Positions 1 to 8,500 of a DNA stretch of 36,683 nt are shown here, in pieces. The stretch comes from Clostridia bacterium (lineage in GTDB: Bacteria > Bacillota > Clostridia > Oscillospirales > Acutalibacteraceae). The stretch lies in NCBI GenBank assembly GCA_024404095.1, contig JAKSQO010000031.1:1-36683 (forward strand), written 5' to 3'. Positions within the stretch are counted from its first letter, which is position 1. Each line of letters starts with the position of its first letter. Both the position numbers and the translations under genes were made by a program. The notes under the pieces are model-generated. The model was not told where the DNA came from. It saw only the letters and a list, made by a program, of their open reading frames with translations, and searched no databases.

Positions 1-69
1 TTGCTTGAATGGGTGTGCTTTGAAAAAATTGCTGTTATTCAGTAGGCATTAATTAACTTCTAACAAAAC

Positions 70-98
70 AGCACTCACTCCGAAATGAAGTGAGTGCT
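70..98 (-). terminator. Rho-independent terminator of the sugar symporter gene
   Basis: A perfect 10-bp stem (arms 70-79 and 89-98) lies just behind the stop codon of the minus-strand transporter. On the minus strand it is followed by GTTTTGTT, a short T-rich tract. Confidence 0.8.
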
Positions 99-103
99 TA
101 ATT

Positions 104-2344
104 TTATTCTGCTGTAACTGCTTTTGCATTTTCGTAAAGTGCAAAAATTTCATCAAGTTTTTCGTAGTTTTCTCTGCGCTGAAGAAGTCTTTCTGCATCA
201 GTATACGGCTTGACAGCACGGTTGTAAATTGAGAAATAATTCGTTGCCTTTTTGATTTCAGCCGCAATCTCTTTTTTCTGCTGACGAAGCCTTGCTGTAC
301 GAGCCTTATCATTCTCGGCATATGCCGCCTTAAGCTCTTTTTCGTTGTTGTCCTCAGCCGCAAAAAGCTTTTCAAAAACAGTTTCGTCAAACTCTTCAAG
401 TCCGTCGGGATAATTCTTTTTGATTGCTTTCTTTGAGCTTTCCTCGATGTGTGCAATCTCAATCTGTCTTGAGCGGAAATCCTTTTCCGCCTTTGTATTC
501 TTCGGAAGCGCTTTCGCCGCGGCAAGGTCAGCAGTCTTAAGCTTTCCGACAGCTTTTATGCCGCCTGCGATAATCTTTTCGGCTCTTTCAACCTCAAGCT
601 TTGACTCATCAGAGCCGAAATATCGGATTTCTTCAAGAACATAATCAGAAACAATCTTGTTCTCGTAAAGCTTTTTAAGCTCTTTGAGCTCTTTCTTGTA
701 TGCTTTACCTTTTTCAGCTTTTATCTTCTTTTTATAGGGTGCAAAAATCTCTTTGTTTTCAAGCTCAAATGCAGTTTTAATTATTTCAACAGTCTCAATA
801 AGATCCTTGTCCTTAAGATTTCCGCTTCTGTAATCCTCGAACATAGCACGGACTTTCAGGACGGCAATCATACCCTTCTGCTTTGTTTCGGACAGGTCGT
901 AGAAGAAATACGGAATAACATTCAGCGTTGCACCGATAACCGAAGCGACAATCAGAACGCCGCAGATGCTGCGGAAATACTTCTCGTCATACAAAACATC
1001 ATAGATATTATTTTTATTGTAGCCGAGCGACTGTGCAACCTCGGAATTAAGTCCCGCCTTATCATAAATCGCAGGAAGAATTGATCCTGTCGCAAGCGTC
1101 CAGATACTGCCGATAAGACCTGCAACTGAAAAAATGCCGTCAACTCGGTCACCGCTGATATACTGCTGATAGTCACGGATATCGCCGTTAATACTCGGTG
1201 TAATTGTAACCGTAACCTGAGAAACAACACCGTTAATAAACAGGCAGATGAGGAACATCCATACCATTGAGCCTGTCGGCGCAGATTTAACAACGGGATA
1301 CATAATTGCAATAAAAGCAATATTAAGAATATTTGAGAAAACAAGAAGGTTTTTCTTGCCTATTTTTCTGATAAGTATGGGAGCAAAAATCATTGCCCAC
1401 AGCGAAGCATTGCCGTAAATTGTTGTAATCAGAGCATACTGTCCTGCGTTGCATACATTCTGATAATTATACATCCAACCGAGAATATTACCAAAAGAAC
1501 CCTCGAGGAATCCGAGGCAGGATGCAAGAGAAATAATCCAGAAATATTTATTCTTCGCAACCGCACGCATTGTGTCCATGAAGCTCATCTGAACGACATG
1601 AGTTTTTGACTGAACAATTTTTTCTTTGGTGTTAGCGTAAACGATAATTGACATCAGCGAACCGACAACAAGAAGCGGCGGATAGAGCGCACGGTATACG
1701 CGCATATCGTAGATTGTTTCCTCACCTGTAACAAGCTTTGCAACAAGCGGAACGATAATGTTCATTATCGACGGTGCAAGTGAATCGGTTATGCTCTTGA
1801 TTGAGAAAACGTCTGAACGCTCATATGTATTCGGTGACAGCACGTTGATAAGGCTGTCATTCGCATCATTGAGGAAATTATAGAAAAACTGAAAACCGAT
1901 ATTAAACGCAAGAACCGTAAAGCATTTCCAGAAAAGTGTCATCTTTGTATACGGCATAAATACAAATCCGATACCGAGAATCGCTGTCGGAATTGACATT
2001 GACAGAATGTACGGACGGTATTTGCCTTTTTTGTTATGGCTGTAATCTATTATTCTTGCTCGGAGCGTTGTAAGAGGAAATCCCGCAAGAACACTTATTA
2101 CATAAATAAAATACAGCGACATCGGCGGAATACCGATGGTGTTTCCGATAAGGACGTTGCCGACACCGAGAATCATATAGCTGACAACGGTGACAATAAA
2201 ACGTACACCCATACCGCCGACCGATACAGCCGCAATTTCTTTAAACGGCATATATCTTCCCTCGGGCGGTTCTTTCCAGTAAAGCTTCAGTTTTGCAAGT
2301 CCGGATACTGCGGTCTGTTTCAGATTTTTAATGTTAATTTCCAC
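104..2344 (-). CDS. GPH-family (MelB-like) sugar:cation symporter with long C-terminal extension
   Basis: Membrane carrier of the glycoside-pentoside-hexuronide:cation symporter family within the major facilitator superfamily; it would import a sugar or glycoside with a cation. About 480 N-terminal residues carry twelve or so hydrophobic segments. The family loop signature is visible at residues 95-111 (RARIID followed by GKYRP). The last ~263 residues are strongly charged, lack membrane segments and look helical or coiled-coil; usual members end near 450-500 residues, so this tail is extra. The start is GTG at 2344 with GGGGAGG seven bases upstream. A sigma-A-like promoter lies upstream and a hairpin terminator follows, so it is probably monocistronic. 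The substrate cannot be read from the sequence. Confidence 0.85.
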   Translation of the reverse strand: MEINIKNLKQTAVSGLAKLKLYWKEPPEGRYMPFKEIAAVSVGGMGVRFIVTVVSYMILGVGNVLIGNTIGIPPMSLYFIYVISVLAGFPLTTLRARIIDYSHNKKGKYRPYILSMSIPTAILGIGFVFMPYTKMTLFWKCFTVLAFNIGFQFFYNFLNDANDSLINVLSPNTYERSDVFSIKSITDSLAPSIMNIIVPLVAKLVTGEETIYDMRVYRALYPPLLVVGSLMSIIVYANTKEKIVQSKTHVVQMSFMDTMRAVAKNKYFWIISLASCLGFLEGSFGNILGWMYNYQNVCNAGQYALITTIYGNASLWAMIFAPILIRKIGKKNLLVFSNILNIAFIAIMYPVVKSAPTGSMVWMFLICLFINGVVSQVTVTITPSINGDIRDYQQYISGDRVDGIFSVAGLIGSIWTLATGSILPAIYDKAGLNSEVAQSLGYNKNNIYDVLYDEKYFRSICGVLIVASVIGATLNVIPYFFYDLSETKQKGMIAVLKVRAMFEDYRSGNLKDKDLIETVEIIKTAFELENKEIFAPYKKKIKAEKGKAYKKELKELKKLYENKIVSDYVLEEIRYFGSDESKLEVERAEKIIAGGIKAVGKLKTADLAAAKALPKNTKAEKDFRSRQIEIAHIEESSKKAIKKNYPDGLEEFDETVFEKLFAAEDNNEKELKAAYAENDKARTARLRQQKKEIAAEIKKATNYFSIYNRAVKPYTDAERLLQRRENYEKLDEIFALYENAKAVTAE

Positions 2345-2373
2345 GCCTGCGCCTCCCCGAATATAATATAAAA

Positions 2374-2402
2374 ATTATATCTTATTTTTACAAAAAATAC
2401 AA
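2374..2402 (-). promoter_or_regulatory. Sigma-A-type promoter of the symporter gene
   Basis: On the minus strand, TTGTAT (2397-2402), a 17-bp spacer and TATAAT (2374-2379) precede the GTG start by about 30 bases. Confidence 0.65.
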
Positions 2403-2474
2403 TCCGTTCAGTATTGTGATACTTAACAAAAAGCAATGCCGTTTTTCGTAAATAAACACATATATATAAGTGAA

Positions 2475-2498
2475 AGTCCGCTCTTTTCAGAACGGACT
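2475..2498 (-). terminator. Terminator of the metallophosphoesterase gene
   Basis: A 10-bp stem with one G-T pair is capped by a GAAA tetraloop on the minus strand and followed by TTTCACTT. It lies just behind the stop codon at 2505. Confidence 0.75.
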
Positions 2499-2504
2499 AA
2501 AAAA

Positions 2505-3869
2505 CTATCTTTCAATATTATAGGTTGCATATGCCAGCATCTGACCTGTAAGGAAATCAACAGCGTTGACAACAATTCTGTTTTCATAAACAGTCATCAG
2601 CAGACCCTCGCTATGCTTCATATTATTCTCTGTCCTCTTTGTTGAGTTATCGGATTTTACCGAACGAGGAGATGACACAGAGGAAACGTGAACCATTGTT
2701 GCATATTCACCGTTATAATCGGCAATATTCAGATTTTTATTGTACTTCTGCATCGCATACATCCAATGGCTGTGCCCGTTAAAGAATACAACATTCTTAT
2801 ATTCATGCATATATTCCCTGAAACGAACCTCATCAGGTGTACCCCATGTAAACGCAAGGTCATAGGAAACGCCTGCCTTGTTTTCAATATTGCCCTCACC
2901 CATATTGAGATTCTCTCCGTCAACAGGGTTATTAAGGAAAGTATGCATAAAGAGATAAACTGTTCTGTCCTTATACTTTTCAAGCTGTTCGCCGAGCCAG
3001 TCAAGCTGTTCATCGGCAAGAATTCTGCTGTCTTCGTGGTTGTAGCTCCAGTAAGTCTGTGAAAGGAAAATAAACACATCACCCTTTGCAGCTTCGGGTG
3101 CATAGACGAAATCAAGATTGTTTGAGGCTACGTTTACAACTCCGTCAGCCTTCTTATCTGTATACACACCTGTGTTTATGAATTCGTGCCAGCTGTCTGC
3201 ATCGAGTCCGCCGTTTACATCGTGATTACCTGTGCAGGTATAGACAGGGAAATCGTATTTTGAAGCAGTCTTATGGAAATTCTCAAACGCATCTCTTTCG
3301 CCCTTATTTGAAAGGTCGCCTGTCATTCCGACAAAATCAACTCCGCACAGGTCAAGGAAATTGAGTGCATTCGGGAAGGTTGCAAGCGCATCATCTCCGA
3401 GCGTTTTATAATATCGGTTATAGTGGAGGTCACTGAGTGCACCAAAACGATACAGCATATCACCGTTATCTGTTATTTTGTTTTCGGGAAGCTTCTGCGT
3501 TGCCTTTAGTGTGCTGTTCTTATAGACAAGAACACTTTCCGCACCCTCGGGAATAGCTGTGAAAGACTGAATCTCAGCTGTACCCTTTCCGTCATCAACA
3601 TCAACAGTTGCAAACTCAGAATATGTCACATCGTATTTGCCGGCCTCAAAGACAAGCTTATCGTTATCATCATCGCCCCAATAGAGGTCATATTCGCCGT
3701 CAAATCGCGCCTCAAGTGTAATACTTCCTGCGGCACTGCCCATCGTGTCATTTGCGAAGTTATAAGTTATTTTGATTTTATCTGATGGTTTGCCAAAAGA
3801 AATACCGTTAAATAACAGTACAAGACCCATAAAAATTGATAAAAATTTTCCTACTATTGTTCCGTGCAT
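2505..3869 (-). CDS. Secreted or lipid-anchored calcineurin-like metallophosphoesterase
   Basis: Predicted 454-residue exported phosphoesterase. Residues 1-27 form a hydrophobic signal segment; residues 30-130 look like a beta-rich N-terminal domain. The binuclear-metal phosphoesterase motifs appear in order: SDLHY (D147, H149), GD (184-185), GNHD (214-217), H309 and GHSH (365-368). All metal ligands expected for the family are present. The ATG at 3869 is chosen because GGAGGC lies seven bases upstream and the signal peptide then starts properly; an in-frame ATG 17 codons earlier has no such support. It has its own promoter, divergent from the fur-like gene. The substrate is unknown; secreted relatives cleave nucleotides or phosphodiesters. 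Confidence 0.88.
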   Translation of the reverse strand: MHGTIVGKFLSIFMGLVLLFNGISFGKPSDKIKITYNFANDTMGSAAGSITLEARFDGEYDLYWGDDDNDKLVFEAGKYDVTYSEFATVDVDDGKGTAEIQSFTAIPEGAESVLVYKNSTLKATQKLPENKITDNGDMLYRFGALSDLHYNRYYKTLGDDALATFPNALNFLDLCGVDFVGMTGDLSNKGERDAFENFHKTASKYDFPVYTCTGNHDVNGGLDADSWHEFINTGVYTDKKADGVVNVASNNLDFVYAPEAAKGDVFIFLSQTYWSYNHEDSRILADEQLDWLGEQLEKYKDRTVYLFMHTFLNNPVDGENLNMGEGNIENKAGVSYDLAFTWGTPDEVRFREYMHEYKNVVFFNGHSHWMYAMQKYNKNLNIADYNGEYATMVHVSSVSSPRSVKSDNSTKRTENNMKHSEGLLMTVYENRIVVNAVDFLTGQMLAYATYNIER

Positions 3870-3891
3870 ATAAATGCCTCCTTTTCCATTC

Positions 3892-3920
3892 ATTATAAAA
3901 CAGTTATTTTTTATAGTCAA
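3892..3920 (-). promoter_or_regulatory. Promoter of the metallophosphoesterase gene
   Basis: Minus strand TTGACT (3915-3920), 17-bp spacer, TATAAT (3892-3897), just upstream of the GGAGGC ribosome binding site. Confidence 0.7.
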
Positions 3921-3944
3921 GAAAAAGAAATCATAAAAAAGCTC

Positions 3945-3993
3945 TTGACAAAACGAAAAATTATATTATAATAATAGTAACAATTACTATTAT
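3945..3993 (+). promoter_or_regulatory. Promoter with Fur/PerR-box-like operator
   Basis: TTGACA (3945-3950), 16-bp spacer and TATAAT (3967-3972). A perfect 10-bp inverted repeat (3971-3980 and 3984-3993, spacer CAA) overlaps the end of the -10 box and the expected transcription start. It is AT-rich and dyadic like Fur-family boxes. Autoregulation by the downstream gene is inference. Confidence 0.75.
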
Positions 3994-4014
3994 CGATTAT
4001 GAGGTGAACGCAAA

Positions 4015-4386
4015 ATGATAAAGCACAGCAAACAGCGTGATGCAATACTTGAAGAATTGCGTTCACGCAAAGACCACCCTACTGCGGAGGAGCTGTATTT
4101 CTCTCTTAAGGCTGATTATCCGAATCTGAGCTTGGGTACGGTTTACAGAAATCTTAATCTGCTTTCAGAAGAAAGTATTATTCTGAAAATCTCATCTGAC
4201 GGCGCAGACAGATTTGATGCAACTAAAGAGAATCATTATCACTTTCGCTGTATGGAATGTGGGAAAATCAGCGACATTGATTTTCCTGTAATTGATAATA
4301 TTGAAAACAATGCACAAAAATTTTCAGACGGCAAAATAATGACTCACGAGCTTATGTTCGTCGGTTTGTGCAAAAACTGTCTGTAA
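4015..4386 (+). CDS. Fur-family regulator, PerR-like
   Basis: A 123-residue Fur-superfamily metalloregulator. Residues 1-70 are the winged-helix DNA-binding domain, with the GTVYRNLNLL recognition-helix region at 41-50. The dimerisation domain has the H-x-H-x-x-C pattern (H74, H76, C79) and two CxxC pairs (C79/C82 and C119/C122) that form the structural zinc site of PerR and Fur. Its neighbour is rubrerythrin, 42 bp downstream with no clear terminator between them, which favours a peroxide-sensing (PerR) role over iron sensing. The upstream inverted repeat suggests it represses its own operon under reducing conditions. PerR versus Fur cannot be settled by sequence alone. Confidence 0.88.
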   Translation: MIKHSKQRDAILEELRSRKDHPTAEELYFSLKADYPNLSLGTVYRNLNLLSEESIILKISSDGADRFDATKENHYHFRCMECGKISDIDFPVIDNIENNAQKFSDGKIMTHELMFVGLCKNCL

Positions 4387-4428
4387 TTTTATAAATTTAT
4401 TTAATTTTACTTTTGGAGGTAATTTATT

Positions 4429-4971
4429 ATGGCAAAATGGATTTGCAGCGTATGCGGTTATGTTCACGAAGGAGACACTCCCCCTGAGAAGTGTCCTCAG
4501 TGCAAGGTTCCTGCTGAGAAGTTCAACAAGCAGGAAGAAGGTCTTTCATGGGCAGCTGAGCACGTTGTTGGTGTAGCAAAGGGTGTTTCAGAGGATATCA
4601 TTGAGGATCTCCGTGCAAACTTCAACGGCGAGTGCTCAGAGGTTGGTATGTATCTTGCAATGGCAAGAGTTGCACACCGTGAGGGCTATCCCGAAATCGG
4701 TCTTTACTGGGAAAAGGCAGCTTATGAAGAGGCTGAGCACGCAGCAAAGTTTGCGGAGCTTCTCGGCGAAGTAATCACAGACTCAACAAAGAAGAATCTC
4801 GAAATGCGCGTTGCTGCTGAGAACGGCGCAACAGCAGGCAAGTTTGACCTTGCAAAGAGAGCTAAGGAAGCTAACCTCGACGCTATTCACGATACAGTTC
4901 ATGAAATGGCAAAGGACGAAGCAAGACACGGCAAGGCTTTTGCTGGACTTCTTCAGAGATATTTCGGTTAA
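4429..4971 (+). CDS. rbr: Rubrerythrin with N-terminal rubredoxin domain (reverse rubrerythrin type)
   Basis: A 180-residue non-heme iron peroxidase or oxygen reductase protecting anaerobes. The rubredoxin-like Fe(SCys)4 domain comes first (C6, C9, C22, C25), followed by the ferritin-like diiron domain with E-rich helices and a terminal DEARH motif. Classical rubrerythrin has the opposite order, so this is the 'reverse' form known in clostridia. A TTTTGGAGG ribosome binding site precedes the ATG. It probably shares an operon with the PerR-like gene. The last 57 bp, or at least everything after the 14-bp block 4915-4928, may have been supplied by the integrated element, because a second version of this 3' end lies at 15254-15310. 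Confidence 0.93.
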   Translation: MAKWICSVCGYVHEGDTPPEKCPQCKVPAEKFNKQEEGLSWAAEHVVGVAKGVSEDIIEDLRANFNGECSEVGMYLAMARVAHREGYPEIGLYWEKAAYEEAEHAAKFAELLGEVITDSTKKNLEMRVAAENGATAGKFDLAKRAKEANLDAIHDTVHEMAKDEARHGKAFAGLLQRYFG

Positions 4972-5005
4972 TCGTATTACCGCCTGAAGGTCTTATATAT
5001 CAAGG
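4915..5005 (+). repeat. Left direct repeat: putative attL in rbr 3' end
   Basis: Identical blocks shared with the right copy are GACGAAGCAAGACA (4915-4928), CTTCTTCAGAGATATTT in the last codons, and CTTATATATCAAGG (4992-5005) in the 3' UTR. The left-most block is the likeliest crossover core, because similarity begins there and the sequences to its right diverge like two homologous gene ends. Confidence 0.65.
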
Positions 5006-5032
5006 GTTTCAGCAATAATTTAATAGTTATTA

Positions 5033-5069
5033 CGCCTTCGGAGCATCTATGTTCTTAAGGCGATTTTTT
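5033..5069 (+). terminator. Rubrerythrin terminator
   Basis: Stem CGCCTT/AAGGCG (5033-5038 and 5057-5062) followed by ATTTTTTA, about 60 bp behind the rbr stop. Confidence 0.55.
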
Positions 5070-5123
5070 ATGTTATTTTAAGAAAAGGCGGAAATATTCC
5101 CGCTCAAAAAATAATTATTTTTA

Positions 5124-5142
5124 CAAGCCGTGGAAAGGCTTG
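5124..5142. other. Small hairpin in the 4972-5306 intergenic stretch
   Basis: CAAGCC/GGCTTG stem with a 7-nt loop, next to an AT-rich dyad. No gene is visible between the rbr terminator and the small ORF at 5307; the stretch contains only hairpins and terminators. Confidence 0.35.
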
Positions 5143-5160
5143 CGGAAACCAAGTAAAAAC

Positions 5161-5198
5161 AAACGCCTGCTAATCCAGCAAAAACTTAGCAGGCGTTT
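5161..5198. terminator. Strong hairpin, probable terminator
   Basis: Perfect 13-bp stem (5161-5173 and 5186-5198) with GC-rich core and T/A flanks; it could act in both directions. It insulates rbr from the small ORF downstream. Confidence 0.7.
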
Positions 5199-5261
5199 TA
5201 TATCTAAAAGCAAAGCTATGTCTTTCAAAAAGTTTTCGGAGACTCCGACTAACATATTCAT

Positions 5262-5288
5262 GGTAGAACATTCGTTCGAATTTCTATC
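5262..5288 (+). promoter_or_regulatory. Hairpin abutting the RBS of the 60-residue ORF
   Basis: A 12-bp stem with one bulged C (GGTAGAA-c-ATTCG, loop TT, CGAAT-TTCTATC) ends directly at the AAGGAG (5289-5294). It could be an operator or a translation-control element; inference only. Confidence 0.4.
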
Positions 5289-5306
5289 AAGGAGATATGT
5301 ATATTA

Positions 5307-5489
5307 ATGATTCCGAAACTTAAAACAATCCCACAGTTAATAGCGGAAGTCACAGCGGAACAGCCAAGTATTTTACCGACTATTGATAAGTTATATGACT
5401 GTATGAAAAACGGCAGCATACATGTTTATATGGTCTATGACGTTCCTCTACTCAACCAGACTGAAGTAAAAAAAATCCTTGAATTTTAA
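5307..5489 (+). CDS. Hypothetical 60-residue protein
   Basis: A small ORF with AAGGAG about 12 bases before its ATG and a strong terminator shortly after its stop, which supports expression. The protein has a predicted helical N-terminus (PQLIAEVTAEQPSILPTIDK) and a short C-terminal helix after a hydrophobic HVYMVYDVPLL segment. It has no membrane-segment length and no motif I recognise. It is the first gene of the putative element next to the left attachment site, a place where excisionase or small regulatory proteins are often found, but no excisionase-type HTH is evident. Real expression is plausible, function unknown. Confidence 0.5.
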   Translation: MIPKLKTIPQLIAEVTAEQPSILPTIDKLYDCMKNGSIHVYMVYDVPLLNQTEVKKILEF

Positions 5490-5503
5490 ATAGTAGGGTA
5501 CTG

Positions 5504-5537
5504 AAAACTCCTCCACGACATTTCACGGAGGAGTTTT
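5504..5537. terminator. Bidirectional terminator between convergent genes
   Basis: Perfect 11-bp stem (5504-5514 and 5527-5537) with A-tract on the left and T-tract on the right, placed between the + strand 60-residue ORF and the end of the - strand surface-protein gene. Confidence 0.85.
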
Positions 5538-5546
5538 TCTATTTAA

Positions 5547-8500
5547 TTAATACCAAAGCCAACCAAACATAAATAGATTAAGAATCCATTGAAAGAAATT
5601 ATACCTGACTTTTACTGTACAGGAATCTTCGTACACATTACCATTCGGATTAATAACCTTACAGGTTATTACGGTTTGACCAACTTTATGTGATGTTACA
5701 TTACCGTAGCCGTCGACTTCTGCTACTTCCGGATTTGACGATGTAAAAGATACAGAACAGTTTTTCAAAAGTTCCATATTTGTATATTTTCTGTCAAGAT
5801 GAAGTTCTGCTTTGTAATCCATTGTAACATTTTTAGGTAAATTTATTTTTGCGGCATCTGGTTCATTAATAATTTGAAAATCATCTTCAATGCTTGGAGA
5901 ACTATCTTTGGTTTTGACTTTCAAAGTACCATAAGTTTTTGTATCTATTTCATTAAATGAATATGTTTCGTCAAAATAGGTAAAAGAAGCATCATTTTTT
6001 AGTGGCTTAATTGAAACTTCATTGACATTTTCCGGGATTTCAAACATAACATAATCGCTATATTCGCCGCTACACTTCATATTATACACACTTGCGCCTT
6101 CAACAACGATTTCGTTTTTATCAGCATATATATATCTGTTGCGTTTAAATTCAGGTGCAAGCTCAAAATAGCTGTCCACATCCATTAAATCCATACCGAT
6201 AATACCTTGGTATGATGTTTCATATGGGGCCTGATGAATATATCCGTCTGATGCTAAATAGTAATACGTTTCTGTTTCCGGGAAGTTGTTATCATAAACA
6301 TATATTCTCTGCTGTCCGTTGACCTCTTTATAATACAAGAAGTTTACCGCGTGACCGCCGCTGTAAGCAAACCACATTCCAACGTTCAGCTTTCCAGTAT
6401 TATCAAATTGATGATTTTTAACATAATTAACACAAGAATTCCAATCTGATTCCGTATTGATGTATCCGGTTAAATCAATGCTTCCGCCTGCAACCATCGA
6501 ATCCTGTTCTGCACCCGGTCCTTGTATTTGAAGGTAATAGCAAATCGGCTTTCTTACAACACTTGTATCTTTAAAAGAATACAATGCCGTACTGTCATTT
6601 CCATTAATAATTGATTTACTTAATGTTCCCAAATAATATCCAGAGCTCGTTACTGCCATACCAAAACAATGACCACCAGGCGAATCACTGTCACCATAAT
6701 TATCAAAGCTGTATGTTTCCTCGCCGAGGTTATAAATATTAACCGTACTCTGCCAAACCGCATAATATGTGCTGTTTGATGTGGGCTTTAATGTTGTAAC
6801 GCCGCTTGTTGCTGTACTTGAAGTTGACCAGCCGGAATAAGTGTATCCGCTCTTAGTCGGTGTCGGGAATGAAAATGTGTTGTTACTCTTTGTCAGTACA
6901 GATGTCGGAGACACAGAACCGCCATTAGCATTCAGCGTTGTCTTGTAGAATGTAATACTGTAGTTTGAAGATACATTTCCACTGGTATCTTTAACTGTCA
7001 GATAATATGTTCCCGATGAAGACATTGTCTTGTTTACGCTTGAACTGCTTGTTGCCGTGTAGGTATTATTGCTGTAGGTTGAGCTTGTGCCCCAGTAATA
7101 GCCTGCAACACCAACATTATCTGAAAGTGAAAGTGTTACCGTCTGACTTGCGGCAACATTATTTGTGCTGCTGATTGAACCTGTAGGTTTAGTTGTATCA
7201 TTCTGGGTCCAGACCGCATAATATGTGCTGTTTGATGTGGGCTTAAGTGTTGTAACGCCGCTTGTGGCTGTACCTGAGGTTGACCAGCCTGAATAGGTAT
7301 ATCCGCTCCTGGTCGGTGTCGGGAATGTAAATGTGTTGCCGCTCTTAGTCAATACAGATGTCGGAGACACTGAACCACCGTTTGCATTGAGCGTTGTCTT
7401 ATAGAATGTTATGCTGTAGTTTGAAGATACATTTCCACTGGTATCTTTAACTGTCAGATAATATGTTCCCGATGAAGACATTGTCTTGTTTACGCTTGAA
7501 CTGCTTGTTGCCGTGTAGGTATTATTGCTGTAGGTTGAGCTTGTGCCCCAGTAATAGCCTGCAACACCAACATTATCTGAAAGTGAAAGTGTTACCGTCT
7601 GACTTGCAGCAACATTATTTGTGCTGCTGATTGAGCCGGTTGGGTTGGTCGTATCGTTTGTTTCATCATAAGAGGAATTGTAGTGAATTATTATTGGCTC
7701 ATAAGTACCGTACCAATCAAAATCAATTCCAGTGGCTTGCCATTCCTCTTCGGTTCCTTCATAATACACATCAGTTAAAGATGTATTGCAATTTTTTCCA
7801 TCCATACAGTAGAAGGCACCTGTGTCAATAGATTTGATACTTTTAGGTAAATATATTGTAGTAAGATTTTCACACTCTTCAAATGCGTGATAATCAATAT
7901 ATTCAACACCGTCTCTAAATACTGCTATTTCAAGGTTTCTTATACCACCAAAGCTTTGGGTAGCTATTGTTTTTAAATTAGGAGATACAATTATTTTGCA
8001 TAAATAATCATTCCACCAAAAAGGATTTGATTTTATATTACAAACAGAAGACGGAATTTCGTACTCTGTCAGCTCACTTAGTTTTGGAAAAAATATTAAT
8101 TGAGTTTTATTCTTATCATAAAGTATTCCGTTTTCACTGCTGAAAAAACTATTTGCAGAATCGACATTTATGCTGCCTTTAAAAGCCCAAAAAGCACTTT
8201 CACCAATATACTTTACATTTTTAGGAATATTCAGTTCATTAACATTTTCAAAACCTTCAAAACAATAAGAGCTAATTGACTCTAAGCTTTCAGGCAATAT
8301 TATTCTTTTTATTTTATTTGCATCAAATTGGCAATCGTATAGTTGTCCCGGAAGCGATATTGTGCCGTTTTTAATCTCAATAGTATCTGATAATTCTTCC
8401 ATTTTTATATCAATTAAACGGTTGTCAATATATAAATATCCATTCTCCCAATTTGTATCATTGTTATAATATTGTGTATCTCTAAAAATATCCGTTTGAT

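Noticed and set aside
952..1344. 130-residue minus-strand frame inside the symporter gene
   Set aside because: Shadow frame of the transporter; Leu/Ser/Arg-rich with no start signal.
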